Source: an uncultured Eubacteriales bacterium
Lineage (GTDB): Bacteria; Bacillota; Clostridia; Oscillospirales; CAG-272
NCBI GenBank assembly: GCA_934446365.1
Contig: CAKSDZ010000002.1
Location: forward strand, 124,001 to 188,000
Length of the DNA: 64,000 bases
Direction: 5' to 3'
This document shows, piece after piece, positions 1 through 7,937 of this stretch. Position 1 is the first letter of the stretch; each line of letters begins with the position of its first letter. The translations under genes and the position numbers were made by a program. The notes beneath the pieces were generated by a model. That model saw only the letters and a program-made list of their open reading frames with translations, was not told the origin of the DNA and did not search any database.

Positions 1-63
1 AACAATCAAAAACAGCGATGCCGCAAGCAAAATAGCACCGAGAACAATCTGTAAAACGCTCAT
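1..63 (-). CDS. secG: SecG, preprotein translocase subunit (5' end only)
   Basis: The first 21 codons of a gene that runs off the left edge. The visible peptide begins MSVLQIVLGAILLAAS and is one hydrophobic helix, as in the first membrane segment of Firmicutes SecG, the small accessory subunit of the SecYEG channel. An AAAGGAAG ribosome site lies seven bases before the ATG, and a near-consensus promoter lies about 110 bases upstream. Only the N-terminus is visible, so another small membrane protein is possible. Confidence 0.6.
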   Translation of the reverse strand, partial: MSVLQIVLGAILLAASLFLIV

Positions 64-174
64 TTCAATCTTCCTTTCCGGCGGATATTCCAGTTTCCGC
101 ACGCCCGCCGACTCTTCGGTGCGGACCCTCTTGATTCAAGCATAAATTCCATCAATTTATGATAGCTATGGAGA

Positions 175-203
175 ATTATAGCACAAAAAAAAGGAAATTG
201 CAA
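175..203 (-). promoter_or_regulatory. sigma-A promoter of secG
   Basis: On the minus strand there is a -35 TTGCAA (198-203), a 17-base spacer and a -10 TATAAT (175-180), pointing at the gene that starts at 63. The untranslated leader is about 105 bases. No clear RNA gene is seen in it. Confidence 0.7.
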
Positions 204-304
204 TAGGTTTCGATAATTTTTACACATTTTCTGCCGCCGATTTTTCCGAGATCAAAAGCGCGGCTCCTCTCCAAGACAGAGACAGCAAATCAAAAGCTGC
301 GCCT

Positions 305-910
305 TCACCGGCGGATATATCCCTTTTCGACGCCTTCCTCCACCATAGCGCAAACGGTATCCCAAAGCGCGGGAATCGCCTCGCGGATCGGTCCGACTCT
401 GCGGTACACCGCGGCGGAATCGACGTTTCCCATCCGCCACGTGTGTCCCTCGTTGAGGTGATTGGCAAGCAAAGGCTGCAAACGGTCGAGCGCCGCCGCA
501 AAGGAGGCATCCGCCGTCCTTCCCTCGTCAAATTCCTCCCAAAGGGCGCGGAGCGCCGCGCCCTCCGGAATCATCGCAAATATTTTGTCCGCAGCGGCCT
601 CTTCCCGCTCCTTTTGACCAGCCGTCGCCGCCGCGTCGAAGGCGAACGTGTCGCCCGCATACACCTCGACAAGGTCATGAATGAGCGTCATTTTCAGAAC
701 GCGCTCCATGTTCACCGGCCGCGCCGCATAGCGCGCCAGCGCAAGCGCCATAACCGAAAGATGCCACGAATGCTCCGCATCGTTCTCATAATGTGAGCCG
801 TCATACGTCAGGGAACGGCGCTGAATGCTTTTCATTTTGTCGATCTCGACGATAAAATCAAGCGCTTCCGAAGCACCGTCCGTCATACCGATTTTCTCCG
901 CTGCGCTCAT
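305..910 (-). CDS. HD-domain hydrolase, YfbR/HDDC2 type
   Basis: A 201-residue metal-dependent phosphohydrolase. The HD signature is visible: the first metal His in DAEHSWH (about residues 45-51), the HD pair in IHDLVEVYAGD (about 77-87) and a later Asp in the DRLQP segment (about 142). This pattern is that of the YfbR/HDDC2 family, whose studied members remove phosphate from 5'-deoxynucleotides; the substrate here is inferred. Its ATG overlaps the stop of the upstream SDR gene by four bases, so the two are translationally coupled. Confidence 0.8.
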   Translation of the reverse strand: MSAAEKIGMTDGASEALDFIVEIDKMKSIQRRSLTYDGSHYENDAEHSWHLSVMALALARYAARPVNMERVLKMTLIHDLVEVYAGDTFAFDAAATAGQKEREEAAADKIFAMIPEGAALRALWEEFDEGRTADASFAAALDRLQPLLANHLNEGHTWRMGNVDSAAVYRRVGPIREAIPALWDTVCAMVEEGVEKGYIRR

Positions 911-1764
911 ACGCCGGAATAAGCCGCAAAACCGCCGTCCACCGGAACGACGACGCCGTTGACAAAGCCGGACGCCGCGTTGTCACAGAGCCAAAGGAGC
1001 GTTCCCGTCAGGTCCTCCGGCGTTCCGAATTTACCCATCGGCGTGTGCGCGATGATTTTTTCCGCACGCGCGGTATAAGAACCGTCGGGATTCAGCAGCA
1101 GCGAGGTATTCTGATTGGTGATGAAAAATCCGGGCGCAATCGCGTTGACGCGAATGCCCACCTTCGCGAAGTGAACGGCGAGCCACTGCGTAAAATTGGA
1201 GACCGCCGCTTTCGCACCGGAATACGCCGGAATCCTCGTCAGCGGACGGAAGCTGTTCATGCTGGAAACATTGATAATCGTCGAGCCGGGCTTTTTCGCC
1301 ATATCGATTGCAAAAACCTGCGTCGGAATCAGCGTGCCGAGGAAGTTGAGGTTGAACACAAACTCGATGCCCGCGGGATCGAGATCGAAAAACGTCTTGA
1401 CACCCTCGACCGCGCCGTCGAGGTCTGCCGGTTCAAGATAATCCTTTGTCGTCGTGCCGCGGGGATTGTTCCCGCCCGCGCCGTTGAGCAGAATGTCGCA
1501 GGTTCCGAGCTTCTCCGCAATCTCCTTTTTGGCAGCCTCCATCGAATCGCGTTCGAGCACATTGGCGGCAACGCCGATGGCGTTTCCTCCGTCCTCACGG
1601 ATTTCCCTTGCAACCTGCTCCGCGGCGTCCAGTCTGAGGTCACAGACCGCGACACCCGCGCCGCATGCGGCCAGCGTCTTGGCAAAGCCGGAGCAAAGCA
1701 CGCCGCCTCCCCCCGTGACGACCGCGACCTTTCCCTTCAAATCGATTTCAAACGGAAGCTTCAT
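907..1764 (-). CDS. SDR-family oxidoreductase, D-mannonate oxidoreductase-like
   Basis: A 285-residue classical short-chain dehydrogenase. The Rossmann motif TGGGGVLCSG lies near residue 20, NGAGG near 96, a catalytic Ser in NVSSMNS and the Tyr/Lys pair in YSGAKAA. The C-terminal run GFVNGVVVPVDGGF resembles Bacillus YjmF/UxuB, which interconverts fructuronate and mannonate. No other hexuronate gene is nearby, so the substrate is uncertain. ATG 1764 is chosen over GTG 1773 because AAAGGG lies eight bases before the ATG but directly abuts the GTG. Confidence 0.8.
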   Translation of the reverse strand: MKLPFEIDLKGKVAVVTGGGGVLCSGFAKTLAACGAGVAVCDLRLDAAEQVAREIREDGGNAIGVAANVLERDSMEAAKKEIAEKLGTCDILLNGAGGNNPRGTTTKDYLEPADLDGAVEGVKTFFDLDPAGIEFVFNLNFLGTLIPTQVFAIDMAKKPGSTIINVSSMNSFRPLTRIPAYSGAKAAVSNFTQWLAVHFAKVGIRVNAIAPGFFITNQNTSLLLNPDGSYTARAEKIIAHTPMGKFGTPEDLTGTLLWLCDNAASGFVNGVVVPVDGGFAAYSGV

Positions 1765-1815
1765 CTTCTTCACCCTTTCCGCATAAAAAGCGGAATATCC
1801 TTTCTTTTTATACTT

Positions 1816-2463
1816 TTATATAAATGATTTTATGATTTTGTATAAGTCTTCGGCATCCCCCGCCACATAGGCGGCGCCCGCTTTTTTGAGGACATCCTCG
1901 CCGCGGTACCCCCAAGAAACGCCGATGGGAAGCATTCCGGCGTTTTTCGCCGTCATCATATCGACGTCGGCATCGCCAATGAGCGTCGTCTCCTCCGGCT
2001 TCACATCAAAATTCTCAACAATCATAAAAGCCCGCGCCGGATTCGGCTTCACCGGTACCTCCTTGACAGCCCCCCATATCGCATCAAAGGCACCCGGAAA
2101 AAGCGCTTCGGTCATCTCGCCGACATGCTCATGCTCCTTATTGGACAGTACAGCAAGCTTTATCCCCAACGCACGAAGCTTCGCCAGCAGCTCAGCAATA
2201 CCGTCATATGCAGTCGTTTTATCAAAATAATGCTCGGCATAGGCGCTAAAATAGGCTTCGGTCGCCTCATTCATGCGTACCTCATCAAAATCATCCGGCA
2301 AACACAGCCGAATAAAGCCTGCGTTATACACCGCATCAAGAACTTCCTTTTCCGTAATCGGCTCATATCCCAAACATGCGCGCATCAAGTTTACAGAAGT
2401 ATGCCAATCCGGCAGCGTATTGGCCAACGTTCCGTCAAAATCAAAAATTGCCGCTTTTATCAT
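1816..2463 (-). CDS. HAD-superfamily phosphatase, copy 1 (phosphoglycolate phosphatase-like)
   Basis: A 215-residue HAD hydrolase. Motif I is DFDGTLANT near residue 7 (nucleophile Asp), a Lys follows in SNKEHEH, and motif IV is GDADVDMMTAKNAG near residue 160. The family dephosphorylates small phosphorylated metabolites such as 2-phosphoglycolate; the substrate here is not known. ATG 2463 lies nine bases after AAGGAG; an in-frame TTG two codons earlier is too close to it. The gene downstream in the array, at 2716-3369, is a paralogue with long stretches of near-identical DNA in the C-terminal half. Confidence 0.85.
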   Translation of the reverse strand: MIKAAIFDFDGTLANTLPDWHTSVNLMRACLGYEPITEKEVLDAVYNAGFIRLCLPDDFDEVRMNEATEAYFSAYAEHYFDKTTAYDGIAELLAKLRALGIKLAVLSNKEHEHVGEMTEALFPGAFDAIWGAVKEVPVKPNPARAFMIVENFDVKPEETTLIGDADVDMMTAKNAGMLPIGVSWGYRGEDVLKKAGAAYVAGDAEDLYKIIKSFI

Positions 2464-2715
2464 CAGCAATATCTCCTTATATGCGATTTCAGCTCCCTTT
2501 CAATATCTTCTCCGAAAACGGCACAATCCCTTTCAGCTAACGAAAACAATGTAAAAGCTTTTATATTTTCTGCTTAGCATCTGTTGGCCGCAATGTTTGA
2601 ATACGGTACCAAGATTTATGTAGAAAACCATCATACTTTCATCCCATTATGGCAATAGCGCATTTTATATTTTCACCATTTCCATACATAAGGAGAATTT
2701 TCGGTTGCCATGCTT

Positions 2716-3369
2716 TTATATGATGGCTTTTGTAATCCTATACAATTCCTCCGAGTTAGCTGCCACATAGGCAGCGCCCGCTTTTTTGAGGACATCCTCG
2801 CTGCGGTACCCCCAAGAAACGCCGATGGGAAGCATTCCGGCGTTTTTCGCCGTCATCATATCGACGTCGGAATCCCCGACAAATGCCACCTCCTCCGGTT
2901 TCACGCCGAAATCCCGTGCGATCATAAAGGCACGGGCAGGGTCCGGCTTTACCGGCACGCCTTCCACCGTTCCCCATATCGCGTCGAACGCGCCCGGAAA
3001 AAGTGTCTCGGTCATCTCGCCGACATGCTCGTTGTCCTTATTGGACATGACGGCAAGCCGGATGCCGTCCGCCCGAAGTCTTGCCAAAAGGCCGGCAACG
3101 CCCTCATACGGCGCCGTTTTGTCGAGATAATATTTGGCGTATGCGGCAAAATAAGCCTCCACGGCCTCGTCCATACGCGCCTCGTCAAAATCGTCCGGCA
3201 GGCAAAGCCGGATAAACCGCACCGTCGCGTTGTTCACCGCGTGCAGGACTTCCTTTTCCGTAATCGGCTCATATCCGAAATGCGCGCGCATCAGGTTCAG
3301 CGAGGTACACAGGTCCGGCAGCGTATTGGCCAGCGTTCCGTCAAAATCAAAAATTGCCGCTTTTATCAT
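2716..3369 (-). CDS. HAD-superfamily phosphatase, copy 2 (phosphoglycolate phosphatase-like)
   Basis: A 217-residue paralogue of the 1816-2463 gene with the same HAD motifs: DFDGTLANT near the N-terminus, Lys in SNKDNEH and GDSDVDMMTAKNAG. The two proteins differ by a short indel near residue 75 (NNATVRFIRL here, YNAGFIRL in copy 1). The frame is open further upstream, but ATG 3369 has an AAGGA ribosome site and the promoter at 3407-3435 excludes a longer product. The gap between the copies (2464-2715) holds no gene that I can see. Confidence 0.85.
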   Translation of the reverse strand: MIKAAIFDFDGTLANTLPDLCTSLNLMRAHFGYEPITEKEVLHAVNNATVRFIRLCLPDDFDEARMDEAVEAYFAAYAKYYLDKTAPYEGVAGLLARLRADGIRLAVMSNKDNEHVGEMTETLFPGAFDAIWGTVEGVPVKPDPARAFMIARDFGVKPEEVAFVGDSDVDMMTAKNAGMLPIGVSWGYRSEDVLKKAGAAYVAANSEELYRITKAII

Positions 3370-3406
3370 CGTTTCATTTTCCTTATATAATCGGTATTTC
3401 CGTATT

Positions 3407-3435
3407 ATTGTACCAAACAACCGCATATTTGTCCA
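3407..3435 (-). promoter_or_regulatory. sigma-A promoter of the HAD gene pair
   Basis: On the minus strand there is a -35 TGGACA (3430-3435), a 17-base spacer and a -10 TACAAT (3407-3412), about 38 bases before the HAD copy 2 start. Confidence 0.55.
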
Positions 3436-3496
3436 TAGAAAATGAAAAAAATATTTGAAAAGTTCTCTTTTGGAGCGCATCCGAACATCGGATTCA

Positions 3497-3525
3497 TTGA
3501 CTTTATTGCCCGAATATGTTATATT
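3497..3525 (+). promoter_or_regulatory. sigma-A promoter of the Sfp-type gene
   Basis: The -35 TTGACT (3497-3502) and -10 TATATT (3520-3525) are separated by 17 bases. Transcription would start near 3532, so the open frame upstream of 3566 cannot be translated from this promoter. Confidence 0.7.
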
Positions 3526-3565
3526 GATAGATAAATTCGGCAGCAGCCGGTACAGGGAGGCAGCA

Positions 3566-4228
3566 ATGGCAGAAGCAAAAACCTATTTCGCGGAATTTCC
3601 GGCGCTTTCGGACAGCGCCGCCATCGAGAATAGAATCCATGAAGTGTCAGAAGCGCGCCGGGAGCGCATCCGGACGGCCAAAAGACCGGAAACCCAAGCA
3701 TCTCTGCTCGCGGCCGGCCTGATTCTCAACGCGGTCATGAAAAAGGAATTTGGGCTGTCGGAGTTCAAAATCGAAATCGGAGAGCACGGAAAGCCGTATC
3801 TTGCCGACCACAGGGAGATTCATTTCAACCTTTCCCACAGCGCGGCGGTCGTCGCATGCACCGTCTCCGATGTGGAATGCGGCGTCGATGTCGAAAAAAT
3901 CGAGGCTTCGCACAACATGATGGGCATCGCCAACCGGTTCTTTTCCCTGCCCGAATATAACGCGATGCTGCTGTCGCAGAATCCGAAAGAGGCATTCTGC
4001 CGGCTGTGGACGCTGCGGGAAAGCTATGTCAAAATGCGCGGAATGGGCTTCGATATCGGACTTTCCACGCTCCGCTGCGATTTCCACCGCGGCGTATGCT
4101 CGATTTACCAAGACGGAATTTTGCAGACCGACGCATTTTTCCATGAGTTCCGCAACATTTACGGCTATCGCGGCGCAGTATGCACCGCGAAGGAAGCCAC
4201 ACATGAAATCAGCCGGATTGAAATTTGA
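3566..4228 (+). CDS. 4'-phosphopantetheinyl transferase, Sfp type
   Basis: A 220-residue enzyme that moves the phosphopantetheine arm of CoA onto a carrier-protein serine. The family signatures are in order: GKPYL (near 82), FNLSHS (near 92), GVDVEKI (near 110, Mg-binding acidic residues) and the FCRLWTLRESYVKMRG block (near 146, WxxKES-like). The start at 3566 is set by AGGGAGG five bases upstream and by the promoter position. It stands alone, with no NRPS/PKS or fatty-acid gene beside it, so the carrier protein cannot be told from context. Confidence 0.88.
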   Translation: MAEAKTYFAEFPALSDSAAIENRIHEVSEARRERIRTAKRPETQASLLAAGLILNAVMKKEFGLSEFKIEIGEHGKPYLADHREIHFNLSHSAAVVACTVSDVECGVDVEKIEASHNMMGIANRFFSLPEYNAMLLSQNPKEAFCRLWTLRESYVKMRGMGFDIGLSTLRCDFHRGVCSIYQDGILQTDAFFHEFRNIYGYRGAVCTAKEATHEISRIEI

Positions 4229-4295
4229 ACGTCAAGCCGCGAAAAGCGCCGGATCCCCGCACGTCTTTCCTTTTACAGAAGCATAAACCAACAGC

Positions 4296-4336
4296 AAAAC
4301 GGAAGCTCCTTATTTTGATAAGGCGCTTCCGTTTTT
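4296..4336 (+). terminator. intrinsic terminator after the Sfp-type gene
   Basis: The arms ACGGAAGC and GCTTCCGT, further extended by pairing of TCCTTAT with ATAAGG, are followed by TTTTTT. The preceding A-run gives weaker function for the convergent ECF gene. Confidence 0.75.
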
Positions 4337-4378
4337 TCGGGAAAAAGAACGTCCGCCGCAAGCGGCGGATGCGTGTTT

Positions 4379-4954
4379 TTAATCTCTCAGATATTTCTTC
4401 TGCAGCATATCCGCCACCTTGGCCAGCAAAGCGACGATAATCATGGAGGCGATGCCGCTGACAAGCATGGACAGTGCGCATCCGATCGACGCGACAATGA
4501 CCACCTCGCGTTCATATTTCAGCACATATATCTTGAACAGATAACGGATAACAGGCTCCGTCAGCACGTTGACCACCGTGGAAAGCGCCGCGACTGCGGC
4601 ATATCTCCCGATAAGCCCTCCTGCGGAGATTTCCGTTTTTCTGCGAAACAGAAGTCCCGCAAAAAATCCCGCGGCCATGCCGAGAATCGCTTTTGCAATC
4701 AGCGTCGGAAAAGCGGAGGTGAAATATCCCGTAAGTAAATCGGACAGCATAAGGCCGACGCCGCCCACCGCCGCGCCGTAAACGGGTCCCAGCATGATTC
4801 CCGCAAGAATGACAAAAGCGTGACCGACATATATTTTTCCCGTACTATCGCCGATCGGGATTTCGAGCCGCAGATAGTCAAAGCAAATCAGCGCAAGCGC
4901 GGCAAGCATCGCGGCAATCACAAGTCGGCGCAGATAAAGTTTTCTTTTGTTCAC
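4379..4954 (-). CDS. ECF transporter S component, probable B6-related substrate
   Basis: A 191-residue polytopic protein with about six hydrophobic segments and the loop GPVYGAAVGGVGLMLSDLL (near 57-75), typical of the membrane-embedded substrate-binding subunit of energy-coupling-factor vitamin transporters. Such proteins use a shared EcfA/A'/T module encoded elsewhere. It is divergent from a MocR/PdxR-like PLP-dependent regulator with an inverted repeat between them, which suggests a vitamin B6 or pyrimidine precursor as substrate (inference). The start is GTG, eight bases after GGGAGGAG. Confidence 0.75.
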   Translation of the reverse strand: MNKRKLYLRRLVIAAMLAALALICFDYLRLEIPIGDSTGKIYVGHAFVILAGIMLGPVYGAAVGGVGLMLSDLLTGYFTSAFPTLIAKAILGMAAGFFAGLLFRRKTEISAGGLIGRYAAVAALSTVVNVLTEPVIRYLFKIYVLKYEREVVIVASIGCALSMLVSGIASMIIVALLAKVADMLQKKYLRD

Positions 4955-5004
4955 AGTAAGCTCCTCCCGGGCGGCTGTCAGAGCACGCTGCCGCCCGCAC
5001 TTGA

Positions 5005-5033
5005 TTTTTAGGATGATATGGAGTATACTGCAA
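5005..5033 (-). promoter_or_regulatory. possible promoter of the ECF S-component gene
   Basis: On the minus strand there is TTGCAG (5028-5033), a 17-base spacer and TAAAAA (5005-5010). The -35 touches the left arm of the inverted repeat at 5032-5061. The -10 is weak. Confidence 0.4.
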
Positions 5034-5061
5034 TATTGGATATAGAAAAATATCCAATATT
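5032..5061. promoter_or_regulatory. perfect 11-base inverted repeat, probable MocR operator
   Basis: The left arm AATATTGGATA (5032-5042) and right arm TATCCAATATT (5051-5061) are exact complements separated by eight bases. It lies in the 151-base gap between the divergent ECF and MocR genes, touches the -35 region of the former and covers the likely promoter of the latter. GntR-type head groups of MocR regulators bind such sites, so autoregulation plus control of the ECF gene is the natural reading. Confidence 0.7.
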
Positions 5062-5105
5062 ATATTATTTTATCATACCAGATTTCAAAATCAGGAGAGT
5101 CGGTC

Positions 5106-6521
5106 ATGCTCACTTATATCTTGGAAAAAAAGAAAGGCGAGGCGCTTTATCGCTCGCTGTATCAGAAAATAAAGGAGGATATCGTCTCCGGCAGGCTCCG
5201 CTCCGGCGAAAAGCTGCCCTCAAAGCGAGCAATGGCGGAGCATCTCGGCGTCAGCTGCATCACGGTCGAAAACGCATACGAACAGCTCATTGCCGAAGGA
5301 TATCTCCGTCCCGCGCAAAGAAAAGGATATTTTGTCGAGGAAATCCTGCCGTATCCGCATCCGGCGGCAAAGCCGGTGCGGCATCTGCCGGAGGGCTGCG
5401 AAAAGCCGTCGGAAAGCTCCGATGTTCCGGTCGAGCTGGACCTTGCGGACACCTCGGCAGACCCCGCCCGCTTCCCTTTCTCCATATGGATCAAGCTTTT
5501 GCGGCGGGTAACGCTCGACTGCCAAAAGGCGCTTTTGCGTCCGGTTCCGTACAACGGGATTCCGGAGCTGCGGGAGGTCATCGCGGAGGATATCCGCCGC
5601 TCCCGCGGCATCGAAGCCTCGCCGGAACAAATCGTGCTGGGCGCCGGCACGGAATCCCTCTACAATTTATTGCTTCTCTTTTTCGGAAAGGAGAAGCGGT
5701 ACGCGATCGAGAACCCCGGTTATCCGAAAATCCGAAAAATCTATCGGGCGGCAGGCGCGGATATCCGCGGAATTCCGCTCGACGATTCCGGCGTGAGCTT
5801 GGAAGCGCTGAACGAATCGGATGCCGATATCCTGCATATCTCGCCTTCCCATCATTTTCCGACCGGAATCGTCATGCCCGCAAAACGGCGGCATGAGCTT
5901 TACGGCTGGGCGATGGAAAAGAAAGAGCGCTATATCATAGAGGACGATTATGATTCCGAATTCGGATATTATGCGAAGCCCATTCCCGCGATACGAAGCA
6001 TCGACCGCTCGGGGAAAATTCTCTATATGAATACCTTCACCAAAACGCTCGCGCCGTCCCTCCGTATCAGCTATATGGTGCTGCCGGAGGAAATCGCGAA
6101 AGCCTTTCGGGAAAAGCTCGGCTTCTTTTCCTGTCCGGTGCCGAGCTTTGAACAATATACCCTCGCTTCTTTTATCGCGGAGGGCTATTTCGACCGACAC
6201 ATCAGCCGCATGCGCAAATATTACAGAGAGGTTCGCAGGCTTTTGACGGACGGACTTGGCGGCGCCGTTTCCTCAGGGAAAATTCAAATACGCGGAAAGG
6301 ATTCCGGTCTGCATTTTCTCATGACGGTCGATACCACGCGTTCCGACGCGGAGCTATGCCGCCTCTTTCGAGGGCATGGCGTCAAAATCCGGGCGCTTTC
6401 GGAATTTATGTTCGAGAAAAAAAGCGATACGCACACGCTTCTTGTCAACGATTCGTCTCTTTCGCCGGAGAGTGCCGCGGGAGCGGCGAAAAAAATTCTC
6501 GAATGCCTTTCCGACTGCTGA
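5106..6521 (+). CDS. MocR/PdxR-like transcriptional regulator (GntR head, aminotransferase body)
   Basis: A 471-residue fusion. Residues about 10-75 form a GntR winged helix (LYRSLYQKIKEDIVSGRL, then KLPSKRAMAEHLGVS). The rest is a fold-type I aminotransferase domain with YDSEFGY and the PLP lysine in NTFTKTLAPS, near residue 313. MocR proteins sense PLP or an amino-acid/PLP adduct and control genes next to them. The divergent ECF S component is the likely target; a pyridoxal kinase is encoded 25 kb away in this window. CAGGAGAG seven bases upstream supports the start. Confidence 0.88.
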   Translation: MLTYILEKKKGEALYRSLYQKIKEDIVSGRLRSGEKLPSKRAMAEHLGVSCITVENAYEQLIAEGYLRPAQRKGYFVEEILPYPHPAAKPVRHLPEGCEKPSESSDVPVELDLADTSADPARFPFSIWIKLLRRVTLDCQKALLRPVPYNGIPELREVIAEDIRRSRGIEASPEQIVLGAGTESLYNLLLLFFGKEKRYAIENPGYPKIRKIYRAAGADIRGIPLDDSGVSLEALNESDADILHISPSHHFPTGIVMPAKRRHELYGWAMEKKERYIIEDDYDSEFGYYAKPIPAIRSIDRSGKILYMNTFTKTLAPSLRISYMVLPEEIAKAFREKLGFFSCPVPSFEQYTLASFIAEGYFDRHISRMRKYYREVRRLLTDGLGGAVSSGKIQIRGKDSGLHFLMTVDTTRSDAELCRLFRGHGVKIRALSEFMFEKKSDTHTLLVNDSSLSPESAAGAAKKILECLSDC

Positions 6522-6641
6522 ACATGCCCTTGCACGGAATACCGTCCGCCAAAAGGCGGAACCGCTACGGAAAAGCGTCTTGCACAAAAACAAAATTCCC
6601 CGATCAATCGCGTGTTCCATAGGGATTTTTCAGACGACGTA

Positions 6642-6673
6642 AAAGACTAACAAAATTTTCTTTGTTAGTCTTT
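6642..6673 (-). terminator. intrinsic terminator of the gpsA-like gene
   Basis: The arms AAAGACTAACAAA and TTTGTTAGTCTTT form a near-perfect stem. The same GACTAAC/GTTAGTC stem occurs at 44519-44550 at the end of the other AT-rich element. Confidence 0.8.
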
Positions 6674-6760
6674 ATTTTTGTTTTGCAAATCACACACCTT
6701 TGCTCGCAAAGCATAGTGTGCTACCCTTTGAACAAGTAGTTGTTAAAACTACATTTATCT

Positions 6761-7804
6761 TTAATCAGTATAGGTGAAAAGCTCCCAAGGGATATCGACT
6801 TGTTTTTTCTCGCTTAAAATTTCATCAATATGTAATAATAATGGAAAATCTTCCTTTTTAAGAGTACCCTTTTTAATATTGATTTTTATTGCCTTTGCAA
6901 CTCTTACGGCAACCACTAAAGATTCAAGCGTAACGCCTTTTAATTCTGCTTTTGCTTGGTCAATATCAAGGCCTTTTCCAAGCAAAACGCCGACAAGTCT
7001 TGTTCTGCCACCGTAAACGGTAACGTATAAATCGCCAACTCCTACGCAAAGGTTATTCAACGAGAGTGCATTTTGGAATTGTAAAAGTTTATACATTTCT
7101 TTTGTCGCTTGACCAAAAACAGCCGCTTGAGAGTTAAAATGTAAGGTATTGTCTTTGAAATTCTTTTGGTTTAATCCAATCGTAAGTGCTATACCTAACG
7201 CATATCCGTTTTTAAGAGCAACAGCGCTTTCAATTCCTACGACGTCGGTCGTGATACTTATATGGTAATAATCCGTTTGCATTATTTCTTTTAAGTATTG
7301 CAATACTTTTATATCATCGCCACAAAAAGTAACTTCGGTTTGGTCGTGCACCACCAATTCATAGCTTGTACAAGGCCCGCCGATTGCATTAAGCGAAAGA
7401 GATTTATTGATGGATTTTAGTTTCTCTTTCCAAAAGCTTGGATAAGTGAATAATTTCCCGTCGGGTGTATCTATAAGCCCTTTTGTAACGGTAAGTACTA
7501 CTGCGGTTTCGGGGATAACGGGCAAAACCTTATCTGCAAACCAATCTACACCAAAGCTGCTAACGCCGCCAATAACGACGTTTGCGCCAACCAACGCCTT
7601 TTCTAACTCTTCAATTTGAAAAAATTCTATTCCCTTTGGGAATGGGATATCAAATTTAGGATGTTTATTATTTTGTAAACATTCATCGATTATTTCTCTA
7701 TCCAAGTGCGTCCCAACGATTCTTACTGTGTGTCCGTTTTCTCTTGCGGGAAATGCAAGTGCCGACCCCATCATACCCGCGCCAACTATCGTTACAATTG
7801 CCAT
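6761..7804 (-). CDS. GpsA-like NAD(P)-dependent glycerol-3-phosphate dehydrogenase
   Basis: A 347-residue protein. It shows the N-terminal Rossmann motif VGAGMMGSAL, the TVTKGLID block, ALKNGYALGIAL with the expected catalytic Lys, and GVGDLYVTVYGG where classic GpsA has GxGDLxxTC. It should reduce dihydroxyacetone phosphate or a similar ketose phosphate. The usual Arg/Asn block after GDLxxT is changed (GGRTRLVG), so it may be a specialised paralogue. The DNA is AT-rich, unlike its neighbours, and points to transfer. AAGGAG lies before the ATG. A decayed DeoR repressor is divergent from it. Confidence 0.75.
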   Translation of the reverse strand: MAIVTIVGAGMMGSALAFPARENGHTVRIVGTHLDREIIDECLQNNKHPKFDIPFPKGIEFFQIEELEKALVGANVVIGGVSSFGVDWFADKVLPVIPETAVVLTVTKGLIDTPDGKLFTYPSFWKEKLKSINKSLSLNAIGGPCTSYELVVHDQTEVTFCGDDIKVLQYLKEIMQTDYYHISITTDVVGIESAVALKNGYALGIALTIGLNQKNFKDNTLHFNSQAAVFGQATKEMYKLLQFQNALSLNNLCVGVGDLYVTVYGGRTRLVGVLLGKGLDIDQAKAELKGVTLESLVVAVRVAKAIKINIKKGTLKKEDFPLLLHIDEILSEKKQVDIPWELFTYTD

Positions 7805-7849
7805 AAATACTCCTTATAATAAAATGAAAAATTTGAAAATTGTGATATA

Positions 7850-7878
7850 ATCATACTATATATTGAACACGAAATCAA
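7850..7878 (-). promoter_or_regulatory. promoter of the gpsA-like gene
   Basis: On the minus strand there is TTGATT (7873-7878), a 17-base spacer and TATGAT (7850-7855). Confidence 0.6.
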
Positions 7879-7937
7879 GCAGTTTTTTTGTGGCGCAGTT
7901 TTTGAAAGATTTTCAAACTTTGCCAAAAGGAGAGTTT

